From positions 1,285,995 to 1,349,994 of the forward strand of contig NZ_RBWE01000001.1 of NCBI RefSeq assembly GCF_003627965.1: 64,000 nucleotides of DNA, given 5' to 3'. Under the pieces are notes generated by a model, which saw only the letters and a program-made list of their open reading frames with translations, did not search any database and was not told the DNA's origin. This document shows, in pieces, positions 33,900 to 43,797 of the stretch; the stretch's first letter is position 1; every line of letters begins with the position of its first letter. The DNA comes from Desulfofundulus salinus (GTDB taxonomy: Bacteria > Bacillota > Desulfotomaculia > Desulfotomaculales > Desulfovirgulaceae). The position numbers and the translations under genes were made by a program.

Positions 33900-36761
33900 A
33901 TGCAAAAAATGGTAAAAGAAAAAGTCTGGCGTGTTAAAGAAGAAAATCCGGTGTTGCAGCAAATCCTCTCCCGGGAGTTGGAAATTTCGCCGCTGCTTGC
34001 CCGTCTACTGGTCAACCGGGGAGTGTTGACGGTTGAAGATGCCCGGCTTTTTCTTAAGGGCAATTTAAATCAGGCGGGAGATCCATACCTGCTACCGGAC
34101 ATGCACCGGGCCGTAGCCAGAATTCTGGCGGCCATAAAGAACCGGGAGAACATCCTGGTTTACGGAGATTATGATGCGGACGGCATTACAGCCACCGCCC
34201 TTATGGTTAAGGTTTTGGAGCGATTGGGTGTCCGGGCGGATTATTACATACCCCACCGCTTAACCCAGGGCTACGGCTTGCATGAAGATGCGTTACATTG
34301 GGCCCGGCAGGCCGGGGTCGATCTCCTCATCACCGTGGACTGCGGTATCAGCGCAAAAAAGGAGGTGGAAGCAGCAAACAGGGCCAGCGGGCCGGAGATC
34401 ATTATCACCGATCACCACCAGGTACCGGAGGAAATTCCACCCGCGCTGGCGGTAATTAACCCTCAAAGAAGGGATTCCCCCTATCCCTTTAAGGAACTGG
34501 CCGGAGTAGGGGTGGCCCTGAAACTGGCCCAGGCGCTTTTGCAGGCTGCCGGAGAGGGAGAAACTGCCTGGCATGATTATCTTGACCTGGCCTGCCTGGG
34601 AACGGTAGCCGACATTGTACCCCTCACTGGGGAAAACCGCCTGCTGGTCAAGCACGGTTTACCCAAACTGGCGGCCACAGCCAATCCCGGACTGCAGGCC
34701 CTGATGCAGGTAAGCGGCGTGAAGGCGGAAAAAATAGGCACCAGGGAGGTGGGTTTTGCCCTGGCTCCCCGGTTGAATGCTGCCGGCCGCATGGGTGACT
34801 CCCGGATGGCCGTGGAACTCCTGCTTTGCCTGGACCCGGTACGGGCCGGGGAACTGGCGGCACAACTGGACCGGGAGAACCGGGAGCGCCAGCAGGTGGA
34901 GTCCCGGGTTCTGGCGGAGGCCCTGGGTATGCTGGATGCCCTGGGTCGTACCCGGGATCTGGTGGTGGTACTGGCTTCACCCGGCTGGCATCCTGGCGTT
35001 ATTGGCATTGTGGCCTCCAAGCTGGTGGAAATTTTATACCGGCCCGTGTTGCTGGTATCCCTGGATGGCGGCCAGGGGAAGGGTTCCGGCCGCAGTATTC
35101 CCGGCTTTCATCTTTACCAGGCTTTATCTTCCTGCCGGGAGCATTTGCTGGCCTTTGGGGGGCATGAGGGTGCGGTGGGTTTTACCATAGCTGCCGACCG
35201 GGTGGACGCCTTGCGGGAAGCCATTAATGATTATGCCGCCGGTGTTATGTCCCCGGACTTGTTGCGGCCCGGGCTGGAGATAGACGCCCTGGTTTCACTG
35301 GGAGACATTCCCTGTGAAGTGGTGGCCGAGCTGGATAGCCTGAGCCCTTACGGCCATGGCAACCCCGAGCCGTTGCTGGCCTGCTGCGGTGTGGCGGTAA
35401 TTAATTGCCGGGAAGTGGGGCGGGACGGCCGCCACCTGAAATTGCTGGTGCGGGAGAATGGAACGGTACGGGATAGCATTGGTTTTGATCTCGTCGGTTA
35501 TCTGGAGAATCTTGCTCCGGGAGAAGCCGTGGATCTGGCGTTTGTGCCTTCCCTCGACCGGTGGAACGGCAATGTACGGGTGCAGCTGGAAATCAAGGAT
35601 CTGCGACGAGCCAGAGACTGGGAAGAGGTATCGCCACGGCAGGAACCTGGCATATTCCCGGATCGGGGGCTGGATGATTTTCTGGTTGCTCTGCATACTG
35701 AAGTTGAAAAATCTCCGGTCCAGAGCCCTTATTTCTTTTTTCCTGAATTTATCCAGCGCAAACTGGCAGAATATGAGCAAAAGGGGTCCGGTCCTCTCGG
35801 AGCGACACTGCAAATTCCTGGCGGCCTGAACTTCCATGAAGCTACCCCCCGGGTTGCCTGTACTGCAGAAAGGGCAACGGATACTTTGCAGCTAACCGCA
35901 GAACTCCCCTTTCGGATAGAAGACTTACGGGGGCAATTTGCCCGGCCATCCTGGCTCGCCGGGCTGGCCGACGCGAGGCAGCGTCTTCTGGTGGTGGTCG
36001 GTTCGGCCCACCGCACGGTCGAGCTGGCCTTTTACCTGCGCCGGGCTTGCTCCGGCCCCGGGAGGCAGGTGGCCTTTTGCCACCCCTGGCTGAGCAGCCG
36101 GCGGCGGGAACTGCTGCGCCAGCTTTTTGCCCAGGGGGAGATAAACGTGTTGCTGACCACGCCGGCTCTGGCCCCCGCCCTGGCCGGTGCCGGGACCGGC
36201 CACCTGGTGATTTATAACCTGCCCTACCATCGTGAGGAGTGGGACCTGCTGCTGGCGGCGGCCCTGGCGGGAGAAGTACAGTCTCTCTGGCTGCCCTTTG
36301 GTGCGGAAGACATGCAGGAGGCCCGTTTTTACCTGGCGGCCCTGGCGCCGGACAGGGATCCCCTGGCCAGGTTGTATACCCTTTTACACCGGGCCACCAG
36401 GGAAAACAGTGCTCGCCCGCATGGCCGGGAGGCCGGGTCCGTGGAAACGGGTGGGGATGGCTTTTCCCGCCAGCTGGCCGGCCTGCTGCGTCGCGGCGGC
36501 TGCCCCTGGGTGCAGGATTTTACAGTGGCCCTGGGTTTAAAGGTCTTTTCTGAGCTGGGTTTGGTGGAGTGGTCGCCCCCGGGAAGCGGGTGGCCGGTTT
36601 CTTTGCGTCCTGCAGGCGGGCAAAAGCTGTCCCTGGAGGCGTCCCCCACTTACCGCCGGCTGCACCAGCTCAAAAAAGAGGCCCTGGCCTGGCAAAAACA
36701 CGCCCTGGAAGCCCCCGTTCGGGAAATTGTTGCCGGTCCTTTAACAGAAGGGAGGCGGTAA
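33900..36761 (+). CDS. recJ: Single-stranded-DNA-specific exonuclease RecJ, with a long C-terminal extension
   Basis: A 953-residue protein. The DHH nuclease core (about 65-570) shows YGDYDADGITAT, TVDCG, ITDHHQ and the DHHA1 part with FGGHEGAVGFT; an OB-fold follows. It degrades single-stranded DNA 5' to 3' in recombination and mismatch repair. Beyond about residue 670, a 280-residue extension contains LLVVVGSAHRTVELAFYLRR, INVLLTTPALAPALAG and HLVIYNLPYHREEW, which resembles the C-terminal half of an SF2 helicase. ATG 33900 follows GAGGTAGG. apt starts one base after the stop. Confidence 0.93.
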   Translation: MQKMVKEKVWRVKEENPVLQQILSRELEISPLLARLLVNRGVLTVEDARLFLKGNLNQAGDPYLLPDMHRAVARILAAIKNRENILVYGDYDADGITATALMVKVLERLGVRADYYIPHRLTQGYGLHEDALHWARQAGVDLLITVDCGISAKKEVEAANRASGPEIIITDHHQVPEEIPPALAVINPQRRDSPYPFKELAGVGVALKLAQALLQAAGEGETAWHDYLDLACLGTVADIVPLTGENRLLVKHGLPKLAATANPGLQALMQVSGVKAEKIGTREVGFALAPRLNAAGRMGDSRMAVELLLCLDPVRAGELAAQLDRENRERQQVESRVLAEALGMLDALGRTRDLVVVLASPGWHPGVIGIVASKLVEILYRPVLLVSLDGGQGKGSGRSIPGFHLYQALSSCREHLLAFGGHEGAVGFTIAADRVDALREAINDYAAGVMSPDLLRPGLEIDALVSLGDIPCEVVAELDSLSPYGHGNPEPLLACCGVAVINCREVGRDGRHLKLLVRENGTVRDSIGFDLVGYLENLAPGEAVDLAFVPSLDRWNGNVRVQLEIKDLRRARDWEEVSPRQEPGIFPDRGLDDFLVALHTEVEKSPVQSPYFFFPEFIQRKLAEYEQKGSGPLGATLQIPGGLNFHEATPRVACTAERATDTLQLTAELPFRIEDLRGQFARPSWLAGLADARQRLLVVVGSAHRTVELAFYLRRACSGPGRQVAFCHPWLSSRRRELLRQLFAQGEINVLLTTPALAPALAGAGTGHLVIYNLPYHREEWDLLLAAALAGEVQSLWLPFGAEDMQEARFYLAALAPDRDPLARLYTLLHRATRENSARPHGREAGSVETGGDGFSRQLAGLLRRGGCPWVQDFTVALGLKVFSELGLVEWSPPGSGWPVSLRPAGGQKLSLEASPTYRRLHQLKKEALAWQKHALEAPVREIVAGPLTEGRR

Positions 36762-36762
36762 A

Positions 36763-37281
36763 ATGGACCTGAAACAGAAAATTCGTGTGATTCCGGACTA
36801 TCCCCGGGAAGGAATTAGCTACAAGGACATCACTCCTTTGTTGCGGGACGGTCAGGCCTTCCGCTATGCCGTCCAGTCCCTGGCCGCCGAGTGCAAAAAT
36901 AAAAGAGCAGAACTGGTGGTCTGTCCCAAGGCCCGCGGCTTAATGATCGGGGCACCACTGGCCTACATCCTGGGAATTGGGCTGGTGGTTTTGCGCAAGC
37001 CGGGCCAGTTGCCCGGAGAAGTTTTTACCTGGCACTACGACCTGGAGTTTGGCGGCGATGCTCTGGAAGTGCATCGGGACGCCATCCGGCCGGGGCAAAA
37101 GGTGCTGGTGGCCGATGAACTTCTGGCCACCGGCGGTACGGCCTACAATGCCATCCGGCTGGTGGAGGAACTGGGAGCAGAAGTGGTGGGGGCAGTCTTT
37201 TTGATTGAACTAACCGGGCTTGGGGGCCGGGTTAAACTAAGAAATTATGACACAATCTCCCTGGTGCAGTATAATTATTAA
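36763..37281 (+). CDS. apt: Adenine phosphoribosyltransferase
   Basis: A 172-residue purine salvage enzyme that makes AMP from adenine and PRPP. The PRPP-binding motif VLVADELLATGGTA and the N-terminal DYPREGISYKDITPLL are both typical. GGGAGG lies 8 bases before the ATG. The order recJ-apt-rel is conserved in Firmicutes, and the genes are probably co-transcribed. Confidence 0.96.
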   Translation: MDLKQKIRVIPDYPREGISYKDITPLLRDGQAFRYAVQSLAAECKNKRAELVVCPKARGLMIGAPLAYILGIGLVVLRKPGQLPGEVFTWHYDLEFGGDALEVHRDAIRPGQKVLVADELLATGGTAYNAIRLVEELGAEVVGAVFLIELTGLGGRVKLRNYDTISLVQYNY

Positions 37282-37320
37282 AGGAACAGTTTTTGCTTAA
37301 CTTCTAGGGAAGTGACTTTA

Positions 37321-39468
37321 ATGCTCCAGGATCTGGTACACAGGGTAATTTTATATAATCCTCAAGCAGACGTGGCCCTTTTGAGCAAGGCCTATCGTTT
37401 TGCGGAACAGGCCCACCGGGACCAGAAGCGCATCTCGGGAGAACCCTTCATCACCCACCCCGTGGCGGTAGCCCATATTCTGGCGAACCTGGAGATGGAC
37501 TTGCAGACCCTGGTGGCCGGCCTGCTCCATGACGTGGTGGAAGATACCAGCGTCACCCTGGAGGAAATCAAGACCACATTTGGTGACGAGGTGGCCCTGC
37601 TCGTAGACGGAGTGACCAAGTTAAGCCGCCTTGAGTACCGGTCCAAGGAGGAGCATCAGGCTGAAAATTTGCGCAAGATGTTTTTAGCCATGGCCCAGGA
37701 CATCAGGGTAATCCTGATTAAACTGGCGGACCGTCTGCACAACTTGCGCACCTTGAAGTACCACACTGAAGCCAAGCAAAAGGAAATAGCCAGGGAAACC
37801 CTGGAGATCTACGCTCCCCTGGCCCACCGCCTGGGTATATATCATTTGAAATGGGAACTGGAAGATCTGTCCTTCCGTTACCTGGAGCCGGAAAAGTATT
37901 ACGAACTGGCCGAACGGGTATCCCGCACCAGGCGGAAGCGGGAGGAATATATCAGGGGAGCCATTCAGATTTTACGGCGGAAGCTGGCCGAAGTAGGCAT
38001 TTTTGCCGACATCCAGGGGCGGCCCAAGCATCTGTACAGCATTTATACCAAAATGCAGAAACAACAAAAGGACCTCAGTGAAATTTACGATGTGATGGCT
38101 GTACGGGTGGTTGTAGAGTCGATACGGGACTGCTACGCCGTCCTGGGTACGGTGCATACCCTCTGGAAGCCCATCCCCGGTCGTTTTAAGGACTACATCG
38201 CCATGCCTAAATCAAATATGTACCAGTCCCTGCATACTACCGTTGTCGGCCCGCAGGGAGAACCCCTGGAAATCCAGATCCGCACCCGGGAAATGCACCG
38301 TACGGCCGAGTACGGTATTGCCGCCCACTGGCGGTACAAGGAAGGCGGCAAAACGGACCGGGACCTGGATCAAAAGCTGGCCTGGTTGCGGCAGATTCTG
38401 GAATGGCAGCGGGAGCTGCGGGATGCCAGGGAATTCATGGAAAGCTTAAAGATCGACCTGTTCTCCGACTCGGTGTTTGTCTTTACGCCGAAGGGAGATG
38501 TGGTGGAACTTCCGGCGGGATCGGTGCCCATCGACTTTGCCTACCGGGTGCACACGGAAGTGGGGCACCGCTGCGTGGGGGCCAGGGTCAACGGGCGCAT
38601 CGTACCCCTTGACTACCAGCTGAAAAACGGTGACATTGTCGAGATTCTCACTTCAAAAAACGCCGTGGGCCCCAGCCGGGACTGGCTCAACGTGGTCAAG
38701 ACCTCCCAGGCCAAGAACCGCATCCGCCAGTGGTTTAAAAGGGAACAGCGGGAGGAAAACATCATCAAAGGGCGGGAGGCGCTGGAGCGGGAGGCCCGTA
38801 AGCAGGGTGTGGATGTGGAATTACTCAAAGGGGAGAGGGTTGTACAGTTCGGGCGGCGGTTCAACCTGGCCACCGTCGAAGATGTGTATGCGGCCGTGGG
38901 CGACGGTACCCTTACCGCCCAGGCGATAATAAATCGCCTCAAGGAAGAAATCAAAGCGCCAAAGGTTCCACCCGGGACAACCCGGCCTGCAAGGGCGAAA
39001 CCTCACCAGGAATCCGCATCCGCCCAGGGGATCCGGGTTAAAGGGACCGGCAACCTCCTCATCCGGCTGGCCCACTGCTGCAACCCCATACCCGGGGACC
39101 CCATTGTCGGCTACATTACCCGGGGGAGAGGAGTGTCCATTCACCGGGTAGACTGCCGCAATGTGGTTTTGTTTCAGCAGAGGGAAAAGGATCGTTTGGT
39201 GGAAGTGGCCTGGGATGGGGATTTCCAGTCCCCCTTCCTGGTTAAACTGGAAGTGTCCGGTATGGACCGGGCCGGGCTTTTGAGCGATGTCATGGCCATT
39301 TTGAGCGAATTGAAAATCAGTGCCAACTGGGTAAATGCCCGGGGGCTGAAAAACCAGCAGGCCGTAATTGAATTGCTGCTGGAAATGAAAAGCAAGGAGC
39401 AGCTCGATTTAATTGTCAATCGCATTAACCGGGTAAAGGATATATATGAGGTCAGGCGCACCAGCTAA
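37321..39468 (+). CDS. relA: Bifunctional (p)ppGpp synthetase/hydrolase Rel
   Basis: A 715-residue long RSH protein. The N-terminal HD hydrolase domain shows [11 protein letters not shown] and LLHDVVEDT; the synthetase domain has [14 protein letters not shown]; a TGS domain ([21 protein letters not shown]), a zinc-finger-like region ([20 protein letters not shown]) and an ACT domain follow. It makes and breaks the stringent alarmone in response to uncharged tRNA on ribosomes. ATG 37321 has AGGGAAG at a proper distance; GTG 37312 lies too close to it. Confidence 0.96.
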   Translation: MLQDLVHRVILYNPQADVALLSKAYRFAEQAHRDQKRISGEPFITHPVAVAHILANLEMDLQTLVAGLLHDVVEDTSVTLEEIKTTFGDEVALLVDGVTKLSRLEYRSKEEHQAENLRKMFLAMAQDIRVILIKLADRLHNLRTLKYHTEAKQKEIARETLEIYAPLAHRLGIYHLKWELEDLSFRYLEPEKYYELAERVSRTRRKREEYIRGAIQILRRKLAEVGIFADIQGRPKHLYSIYTKMQKQQKDLSEIYDVMAVRVVVESIRDCYAVLGTVHTLWKPIPGRFKDYIAMPKSNMYQSLHTTVVGPQGEPLEIQIRTREMHRTAEYGIAAHWRYKEGGKTDRDLDQKLAWLRQILEWQRELRDAREFMESLKIDLFSDSVFVFTPKGDVVELPAGSVPIDFAYRVHTEVGHRCVGARVNGRIVPLDYQLKNGDIVEILTSKNAVGPSRDWLNVVKTSQAKNRIRQWFKREQREENIIKGREALEREARKQGVDVELLKGERVVQFGRRFNLATVEDVYAAVGDGTLTAQAIINRLKEEIKAPKVPPGTTRPARAKPHQESASAQGIRVKGTGNLLIRLAHCCNPIPGDPIVGYITRGRGVSIHRVDCRNVVLFQQREKDRLVEVAWDGDFQSPFLVKLEVSGMDRAGLLSDVMAILSELKISANWVNARGLKNQQAVIELLLEMKSKEQLDLIVNRINRVKDIYEVRRTS

Positions 39469-39482
39469 AAGAGGGATTGATC

Positions 39483-39932
39483 ATGCGGGCAGTAGTGCAA
39501 CGGGTAACCAGGGGTTCGGTCACGGTTGATGGGGAACGGGTGGCGGTTATCGGGCCCGGGCTCGTGGTGCTGCTGGGGGTCGGGCGGGAAGATGACGCCG
39601 GTGATGCCCGTTACCTGGTGCAAAAAGTGGCCCATTTACGCATTTTTGAGGACGAACAGGGCAAAATGAACCGCTCGGTGCTGGACACCAGGGGTGAAGT
39701 GCTGGTGGTCTCCCAGTTCACCCTTTACGGCGACTGCCGGCAGGGCAGGCGGCCCGGTTTTGACCGGGCCGCCAGGCCGGAACAGGCCCGGGAGCTCTAC
39801 GAGCTTTTTGTCCGCCTGCTGCGGGAAGAGGGCCTGGCAGTGGCCACCGGCGTCTTTGGTGCCTACATGCAGGTGGAGATCATCAACGACGGCCCTGTGA
39901 CCATGCTCCTGGACAGTAAGAAGGAATTCTAG
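39483..39932 (+). CDS. dtd: D-aminoacyl-tRNA deacylase
   Basis: A 149-residue enzyme that removes D-amino acids from mischarged tRNA. Both active-site motifs are visible: the VSQFTLYGD block and [18 protein letters not shown] 39483 follows GAGGG; a TTG at 39477 is less likely. It lies 14 bases after rel, the usual arrangement in Firmicutes. Confidence 0.95.
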   Translation: MRAVVQRVTRGSVTVDGERVAVIGPGLVVLLGVGREDDAGDARYLVQKVAHLRIFEDEQGKMNRSVLDTRGEVLVVSQFTLYGDCRQGRRPGFDRAARPEQARELYELFVRLLREEGLAVATGVFGAYMQVEIINDGPVTMLLDSKKEF

Positions 39933-39968
39933 TGGAGCGACGCTAATCAAGAAAATGAGGAGGTATGC

Positions 39969-40601
39969 TTGTTGATTTTAGAGGGATTTCCCGTAGGGTC
40001 TATGGAAGCCAACTGTTACATCATTGGTTGCCCGGAAACCAAAGAAGCTGCCGTGGTGGATCCTGGGGCCGAAGGGGGCCGCATCTTGCGCCGCCTGGAA
40101 CAATTGAGCTTGAAGTGCCGTTATATCATTTTAACCCACGGTCACGTGGATCACATCGGTGCCCTGGGACAGGTTAAAGAGGCCACGGGGGCCGGGGTGC
40201 TCATCCACCGGGATGATGCCCACATGCTTACCAGCGCCGGCAGCAACCTTTCACTCTACATGGGTTTATCCATCAGTTATCCCCCGGCAGATCGTCTTCT
40301 GGAGGACGGGGATGTCATTACCGTGGGTAAGCAAACCCTGCGGGTCATACATACTCCCGGTCACACTCCCGGCGGCATTTGCCTGGAAGTGGGGGACAGC
40401 CTGATTACCGGGGACACCCTTTTTGCCGGTTCAGTGGGCCGTTCCGATTTTCCGGGGGGCAGTCACCAGCAGTTGATCAAATCGATTAAAGAAAAACTCC
40501 TCTGCTACCCACCGGAAACCAGGGTGCTCCCCGGTCATGGGCCGGCCTCCACTATTGGTGAAGAAGCCAAATACAATCCCTTCCTGAACGGGCAGTGGTG
40601 A
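39969..40601 (+). CDS. MBL-fold metallo-hydrolase (glyoxalase II-like)
   Basis: A 210-residue metallo-beta-lactamase fold protein. Zinc ligands are in LTHGHVDHIG, the second His in HTPGHTPGG, the Asp in ITGDTLF and the last His in LPGHGP. The family includes hydroxyacylglutathione hydrolase-like thioesterases; in the rel-dtd neighbourhood of Firmicutes its substrate is not known. GAGGAGG (39957-39963) directs a TTG start at 39969 or 39972. Confidence 0.9.
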   Translation: MLILEGFPVGSMEANCYIIGCPETKEAAVVDPGAEGGRILRRLEQLSLKCRYIILTHGHVDHIGALGQVKEATGAGVLIHRDDAHMLTSAGSNLSLYMGLSISYPPADRLLEDGDVITVGKQTLRVIHTPGHTPGGICLEVGDSLITGDTLFAGSVGRSDFPGGSHQQLIKSIKEKLLCYPPETRVLPGHGPASTIGEEAKYNPFLNGQW

Positions 40602-40626
40602 AAAAGGCCGGGGACTCCCGGTCTTA
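40602..40626 (-). terminator. Terminator for the minus-strand kinase gene
   Basis: On the minus strand GACCGGG and CCCGGCC form a stem with a 4-base loop, followed by TTTTT. It lies directly after the kinase stop codon at 40628 and between convergent genes. Confidence 0.75.
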
Positions 40627-40627
40627 A

Positions 40628-41674
40628 TCATGGCATTCCTCCTTCCCGGTGAAGTATGGGGAGGCTGATGGTTACGGTGGTACCCTTTCCCGGTACACTT
40701 TCTACCTTTATATCACCCTGGTGTTTATGTACAATCTGTTTGGCGATGAACATGCCCAGGCCCGTGCCGGATGCTTTGGTGGTAAAAAAGGGTTCAAAGA
40801 TGTTTTCCAGAACAAGTTCATTCATACCCATTCCAGTATCGGAGATGGTGATTAAAAGCTCCTGGGTACGGCAACTGGTTTCAATGGTAACCTGTCCACC
40901 TTCGGGCATGGCTTCCAGCGAGTTTTTAATGATGTTCACCAGCACCTGTTTCATCTGCTCGGGATCAATCCATACCGGGGGCAGCACTTCAGGGATAACC
41001 TGTCTGATGGTAATATCTCTCAGAGCAGCCTCGCTTTCCATTAAGAGGCAAACCTCGGACAGCAGTTTTTCCGGGGCGTAACGTTTCCAGCAGGAACATC
41101 CCGGCCGGGCCAGCTGTAAGAAATCGGTAATAATGGCGTTGGCATGGTCTATGGCTTCCAGCATGATGTCCAGGTATTCCTGCTGCTTGGGAAAATTGTG
41201 GCTTTCTTCTTTTAGCAGCTGCAGAAAACCTTTAATGGTGGTGAGAGGGTTTTTCACTTCATGCACCACCTGCGCGGCCAGCTGGCCCATAATTGCCAGT
41301 CTATCTGCTTTCATTACCGTCTGCTGCATCTCCCTGAGGTGGGCGTTTTCCGTGAACAGGGCCAGCGCTCCGGTAATGGTCCCGCCGGCGGTAATTATGG
41401 GCCGGCAGCTTGCCGCGAGAATGCTTGTGTGGGGTACCGGGAGAACCTCCTCTGCTCTGATCTGATCATAAACTTTGCCGGTGTAAAGGGCCTCCAGAAG
41501 TTTTAATTTATTGGTACCAGGATAAATTTCCGGGTACCGTTGCCCGATCATCTGTTCTGCTGGAAGGCCGGTACGATTTGCCAGGGTGCGGTTAAAAATT
41601 CTGATCCTGGCCTGGTGATCGATAACGAGCAGCCCGGCGGGGAGGTTGTCCCAGATGAAATCAGGGGAAAACAT
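40628..41674 (-). CDS. PAS-domain sensor histidine kinase
   Basis: A 348-residue soluble kinase. An N-terminal PAS domain (about 8-110, GLLVIDHQARIRIFNRT) is followed by a HisKA helix with the phospho-accepting His in VHEVKNPL (near 138) and an ATPase domain with N box NIIKNSLEAM, G1 DTGMGM, F box FEPFFTTK and G2 GTGLGM. There is no membrane segment, so it senses a cytoplasmic signal. AAGGAGG precedes the ATG. No response regulator is adjacent. It lies 84 bases after the winged-helix gene of the KaiC-like cassette and probably shares its transcript; it also resembles the sporulation kinases (KinA/KinB type). Confidence 0.9.
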   Translation of the reverse strand: MFSPDFIWDNLPAGLLVIDHQARIRIFNRTLANRTGLPAEQMIGQRYPEIYPGTNKLKLLEALYTGKVYDQIRAEEVLPVPHTSILAASCRPIITAGGTITGALALFTENAHLREMQQTVMKADRLAIMGQLAAQVVHEVKNPLTTIKGFLQLLKEESHNFPKQQEYLDIMLEAIDHANAIITDFLQLARPGCSCWKRYAPEKLLSEVCLLMESEAALRDITIRQVIPEVLPPVWIDPEQMKQVLVNIIKNSLEAMPEGGQVTIETSCRTQELLITISDTGMGMNELVLENIFEPFFTTKASGTGLGMFIAKQIVHKHQGDIKVESVPGKGTTVTISLPILHREGGMP

Positions 41675-41758
41675 GGTTTTGTCCTCCTTAAAAATGAGCT
41701 GGTCTTTGACCTTCTCTGCTCCCGGAGTATGACTTAATGGAAGAAGCTTTCATCAGCC

Positions 41759-42076
41759 TTAACTCTGGTGGGCTTGAGCTGAGGGGTCGCTGGAGAAACA
41801 CTCATTTTTTGTGTTTTCCCCCGCATTAAGGGTGATGAATTCCCCATGTTTCAGGCGGTAGATGGCTGCACCTGAACCCTGATGGCCAACAAGTATACCC
41901 AGAGCGACAAGGGAGGATACCGCCAGGGATACCGCCGAGAGGGGCCGGTGTAGCCGTCTGGCCAGGCCTTCAATGGTATCCCGGGTATAGGGGTTGGCCC
42001 GAAAAAAAGCCAGCAGTTCAATGCGCACCATACTTAACAGGACTGGATCAACCTGCTCGGTGGGAGGCCTTTTCAA
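41759..42076 (-). CDS. Winged-helix protein of the KaiC-like cassette
   Basis: A 105-residue protein with a helix-turn-helix of winged type: RDTIEGLARRLHRPLSAVSL followed by LVALGILVGHQGSGAAIYRL as recognition helix and wing. The polar C-terminal tail (about 25 residues) has no motif. The TTG start overlaps the stop of the upstream V4R gene (TTGA), implying translational coupling. It could be the DNA-binding output of the cassette. No autonomous family name can be given. Confidence 0.75.
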   Translation of the reverse strand: MKRPPTEQVDPVLLSMVRIELLAFFRANPYTRDTIEGLARRLHRPLSAVSLAVSSLVALGILVGHQGSGAAIYRLKHGEFITLNAGENTKNECFSSDPSAQAHQS

Positions 42077-43080
42077 ACCCCCTCACCCCTACTCATTAGC
42101 TGGGGTTCCACCGGCAAAGTTAAGAACTCGCAACAGGGATATCCCATGGATTGACACTGAACTTCCTCACAAAAAATTTCCCTCTGGAGCAACTCAGTTA
42201 AACAGGCAGCGAAAGTGCCCCGGAGGAGATCGCAAACCACCCTGGGGGTACGATAAAGTTCCCCGTATTTGCTTATGGAGTCCACCTGGAAGGAGTCGTG
42301 GCAGCGGATAACTGCCTTGCCGGCATCCGCTTCCAGAGAAATCAGTTCCATGTGGCCCAGGCCGTGCTGTTTCAGCTCATCCAGGAGGATATTCAGACAC
42401 TCCAGGGCTTCGGGATACATTTTCCTGGCCCGGCGGGCAAGTCTAAGCCCGGACCGGAACCCGGCATCATAAAGCACGTGTACCAGTACGTGGGGTGCAT
42501 GTTCCCGGATGGATGCCAGGATGGAGGCGTAGGTGGCCATGGGCATGAGCATGGCCCGCTCGCCTGCGATTTTCAGCATGTGTCCTTCCCGGATGACAAT
42601 TTCACTGCGGGGAAGGGGGCTGGGGAAGAGTCTGCCGCGGCAGATATTTTCTTGTTGAGCGACTTCGATGGAGTAGGTATAGTCCAGGTGCAGGAAGCTT
42701 TTTAGCACGCCCCGCAGGGCATTCATCCGGATGCAGTACATGGGAAATTCTTTATGCTGTGCATGGACGCAGAAGTCCCGATAAACACACCTGGAGAAGT
42801 TAACCTGCACGTGGATTTCTTTACCTTCCTGCTGAAGGTGATAATCTGATGCCTGCAGGAATCCTTTGTTTTCCAGCAATTTTAAGTAGCTGGTGCATAT
42901 ATCTACAGGTTCGTCTGAGGTGATTTCTAACTCGTTGCCGTGCTCGTTCAGGACATGCAGGGCGGTGCCCTGTACTATCTCCTCCATCCAGTAACGGCCG
43001 CTGAAAGGAAGGCGGTCCATGGTTTCCATTATACTTGAATACATATACCCAATTACTTTTATAGCAAAATTCTGGCTCAT
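42073..43080 (-). CDS. V4R-domain sensor protein
   Basis: A 335-residue soluble protein. The N-terminal 110 residues include a winged-helix-like stretch without a clear name. The C-terminal half (about 165-325) has the V4R (4-vinyl-reductase) pattern: ISLEADAGKAVIRCHDSF, RTPRVVCDLLRGTFAACLTE, and the cysteine end EEVQCQSMGYPCCEFLT. V4R domains bind small ligands, hydrocarbons or metals and often act as sensor modules. ATG overlaps the stop of the upstream KaiC-like gene, and its own stop overlaps the next start, so three proteins are made in close ratio. Confidence 0.82.
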   Translation of the reverse strand: MSQNFAIKVIGYMYSSIMETMDRLPFSGRYWMEEIVQGTALHVLNEHGNELEITSDEPVDICTSYLKLLENKGFLQASDYHLQQEGKEIHVQVNFSRCVYRDFCVHAQHKEFPMYCIRMNALRGVLKSFLHLDYTYSIEVAQQENICRGRLFPSPLPRSEIVIREGHMLKIAGERAMLMPMATYASILASIREHAPHVLVHVLYDAGFRSGLRLARRARKMYPEALECLNILLDELKQHGLGHMELISLEADAGKAVIRCHDSFQVDSISKYGELYRTPRVVCDLLRGTFAACLTELLQREIFCEEVQCQSMGYPCCEFLTLPVEPQLMSRGEGV

Positions 43081-43796
43081 GTTCCCACCTCCATATTGGT
43101 AAATACCAGAATGCCAAAGACCGGATCTATGGTAAACGGGTACTTGTTGGCCACAAAGCGCTGGCTCTTAAGCTTACCTACCTGCAGCATCCGGCTCGGG
43201 TGGGTGGGGGACCCGCTGAAGTTCATTTTCAGGATGACATTGTACAGGTGGCTGGTGACCGTAATTAAGCGCTCCGGCAGAACCCCGCTGACGAAAATGT
43301 CCATGGTAAGAACTCCCTGTCTTCTGAGCCACTTCAGCCGGCTGCGATGAAATTCCACAATTTCGTTGCTTTCCATGTTGGTCATGAGTGTGCTCAGACT
43401 GTCCACCACCAGGCGTAACCGCTGTCCGGCAAATTGCCGGATAATTGACTTTTCCAGGACAAAATACTTATCGAGGCTGCGCTGGTCGTAAAGGCAGTAG
43501 GTTTCGGAACTTTCTTCCTCTTCGTAGGCGTCCACAAACACCAGGCGGTTCAGCTCCTCATAAACCCGGGTACCCACCTTAAAGCTTAAAAGGTGCCTGC
43601 GCATTACATGTGGCGGTTCGTCAAATGCTACGTAGATGCAGGTGTCCCCGCAGCGGAGCCCTTCTTTGATAAATTCTCCCGCCAGGACGGATTTGCCCAC
43701 ACCGGTATCTCCCAATACCATGATCTGGGAACCGTAGCTCAGCCCCTTTTCCAGGGTCTGGTCCAGTCCTTCCACACCAAAATAAGCCGGGTACAC
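43077..43796 (-). CDS. Single-domain KaiC-like (RecA/RAD55 superfamily) ATPase
   Basis: A 239-residue ATPase of the KaiC/GvpD group. Walker A is GDTGVGKS (about 28-35), the catalytic carboxylates are in YVAFDEPP, and Walker B is LRLVVDSLSTLMTN. Only one RecA fold is present, unlike the 458-residue neighbour with two. AGGAGG precedes a GTG start by 8 bases, and this start is one base from the neighbour's stop. Such single-domain proteins often serve as regulatory partners in archaeal and bacterial signalling loci; the function here is unknown. Confidence 0.85.
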   Translation of the reverse strand: MYPAYFGVEGLDQTLEKGLSYGSQIMVLGDTGVGKSVLAGEFIKEGLRCGDTCIYVAFDEPPHVMRRHLLSFKVGTRVYEELNRLVFVDAYEEEESSETYCLYDQRSLDKYFVLEKSIIRQFAGQRLRLVVDSLSTLMTNMESNEIVEFHRSRLKWLRRQGVLTMDIFVSGVLPERLITVTSHLYNVILKMNFSGSPTHPSRMLQVGKLKSQRFVANKYPFTIDPVFGILVFTNMEVGT

Positions 43797-43797
43797 C

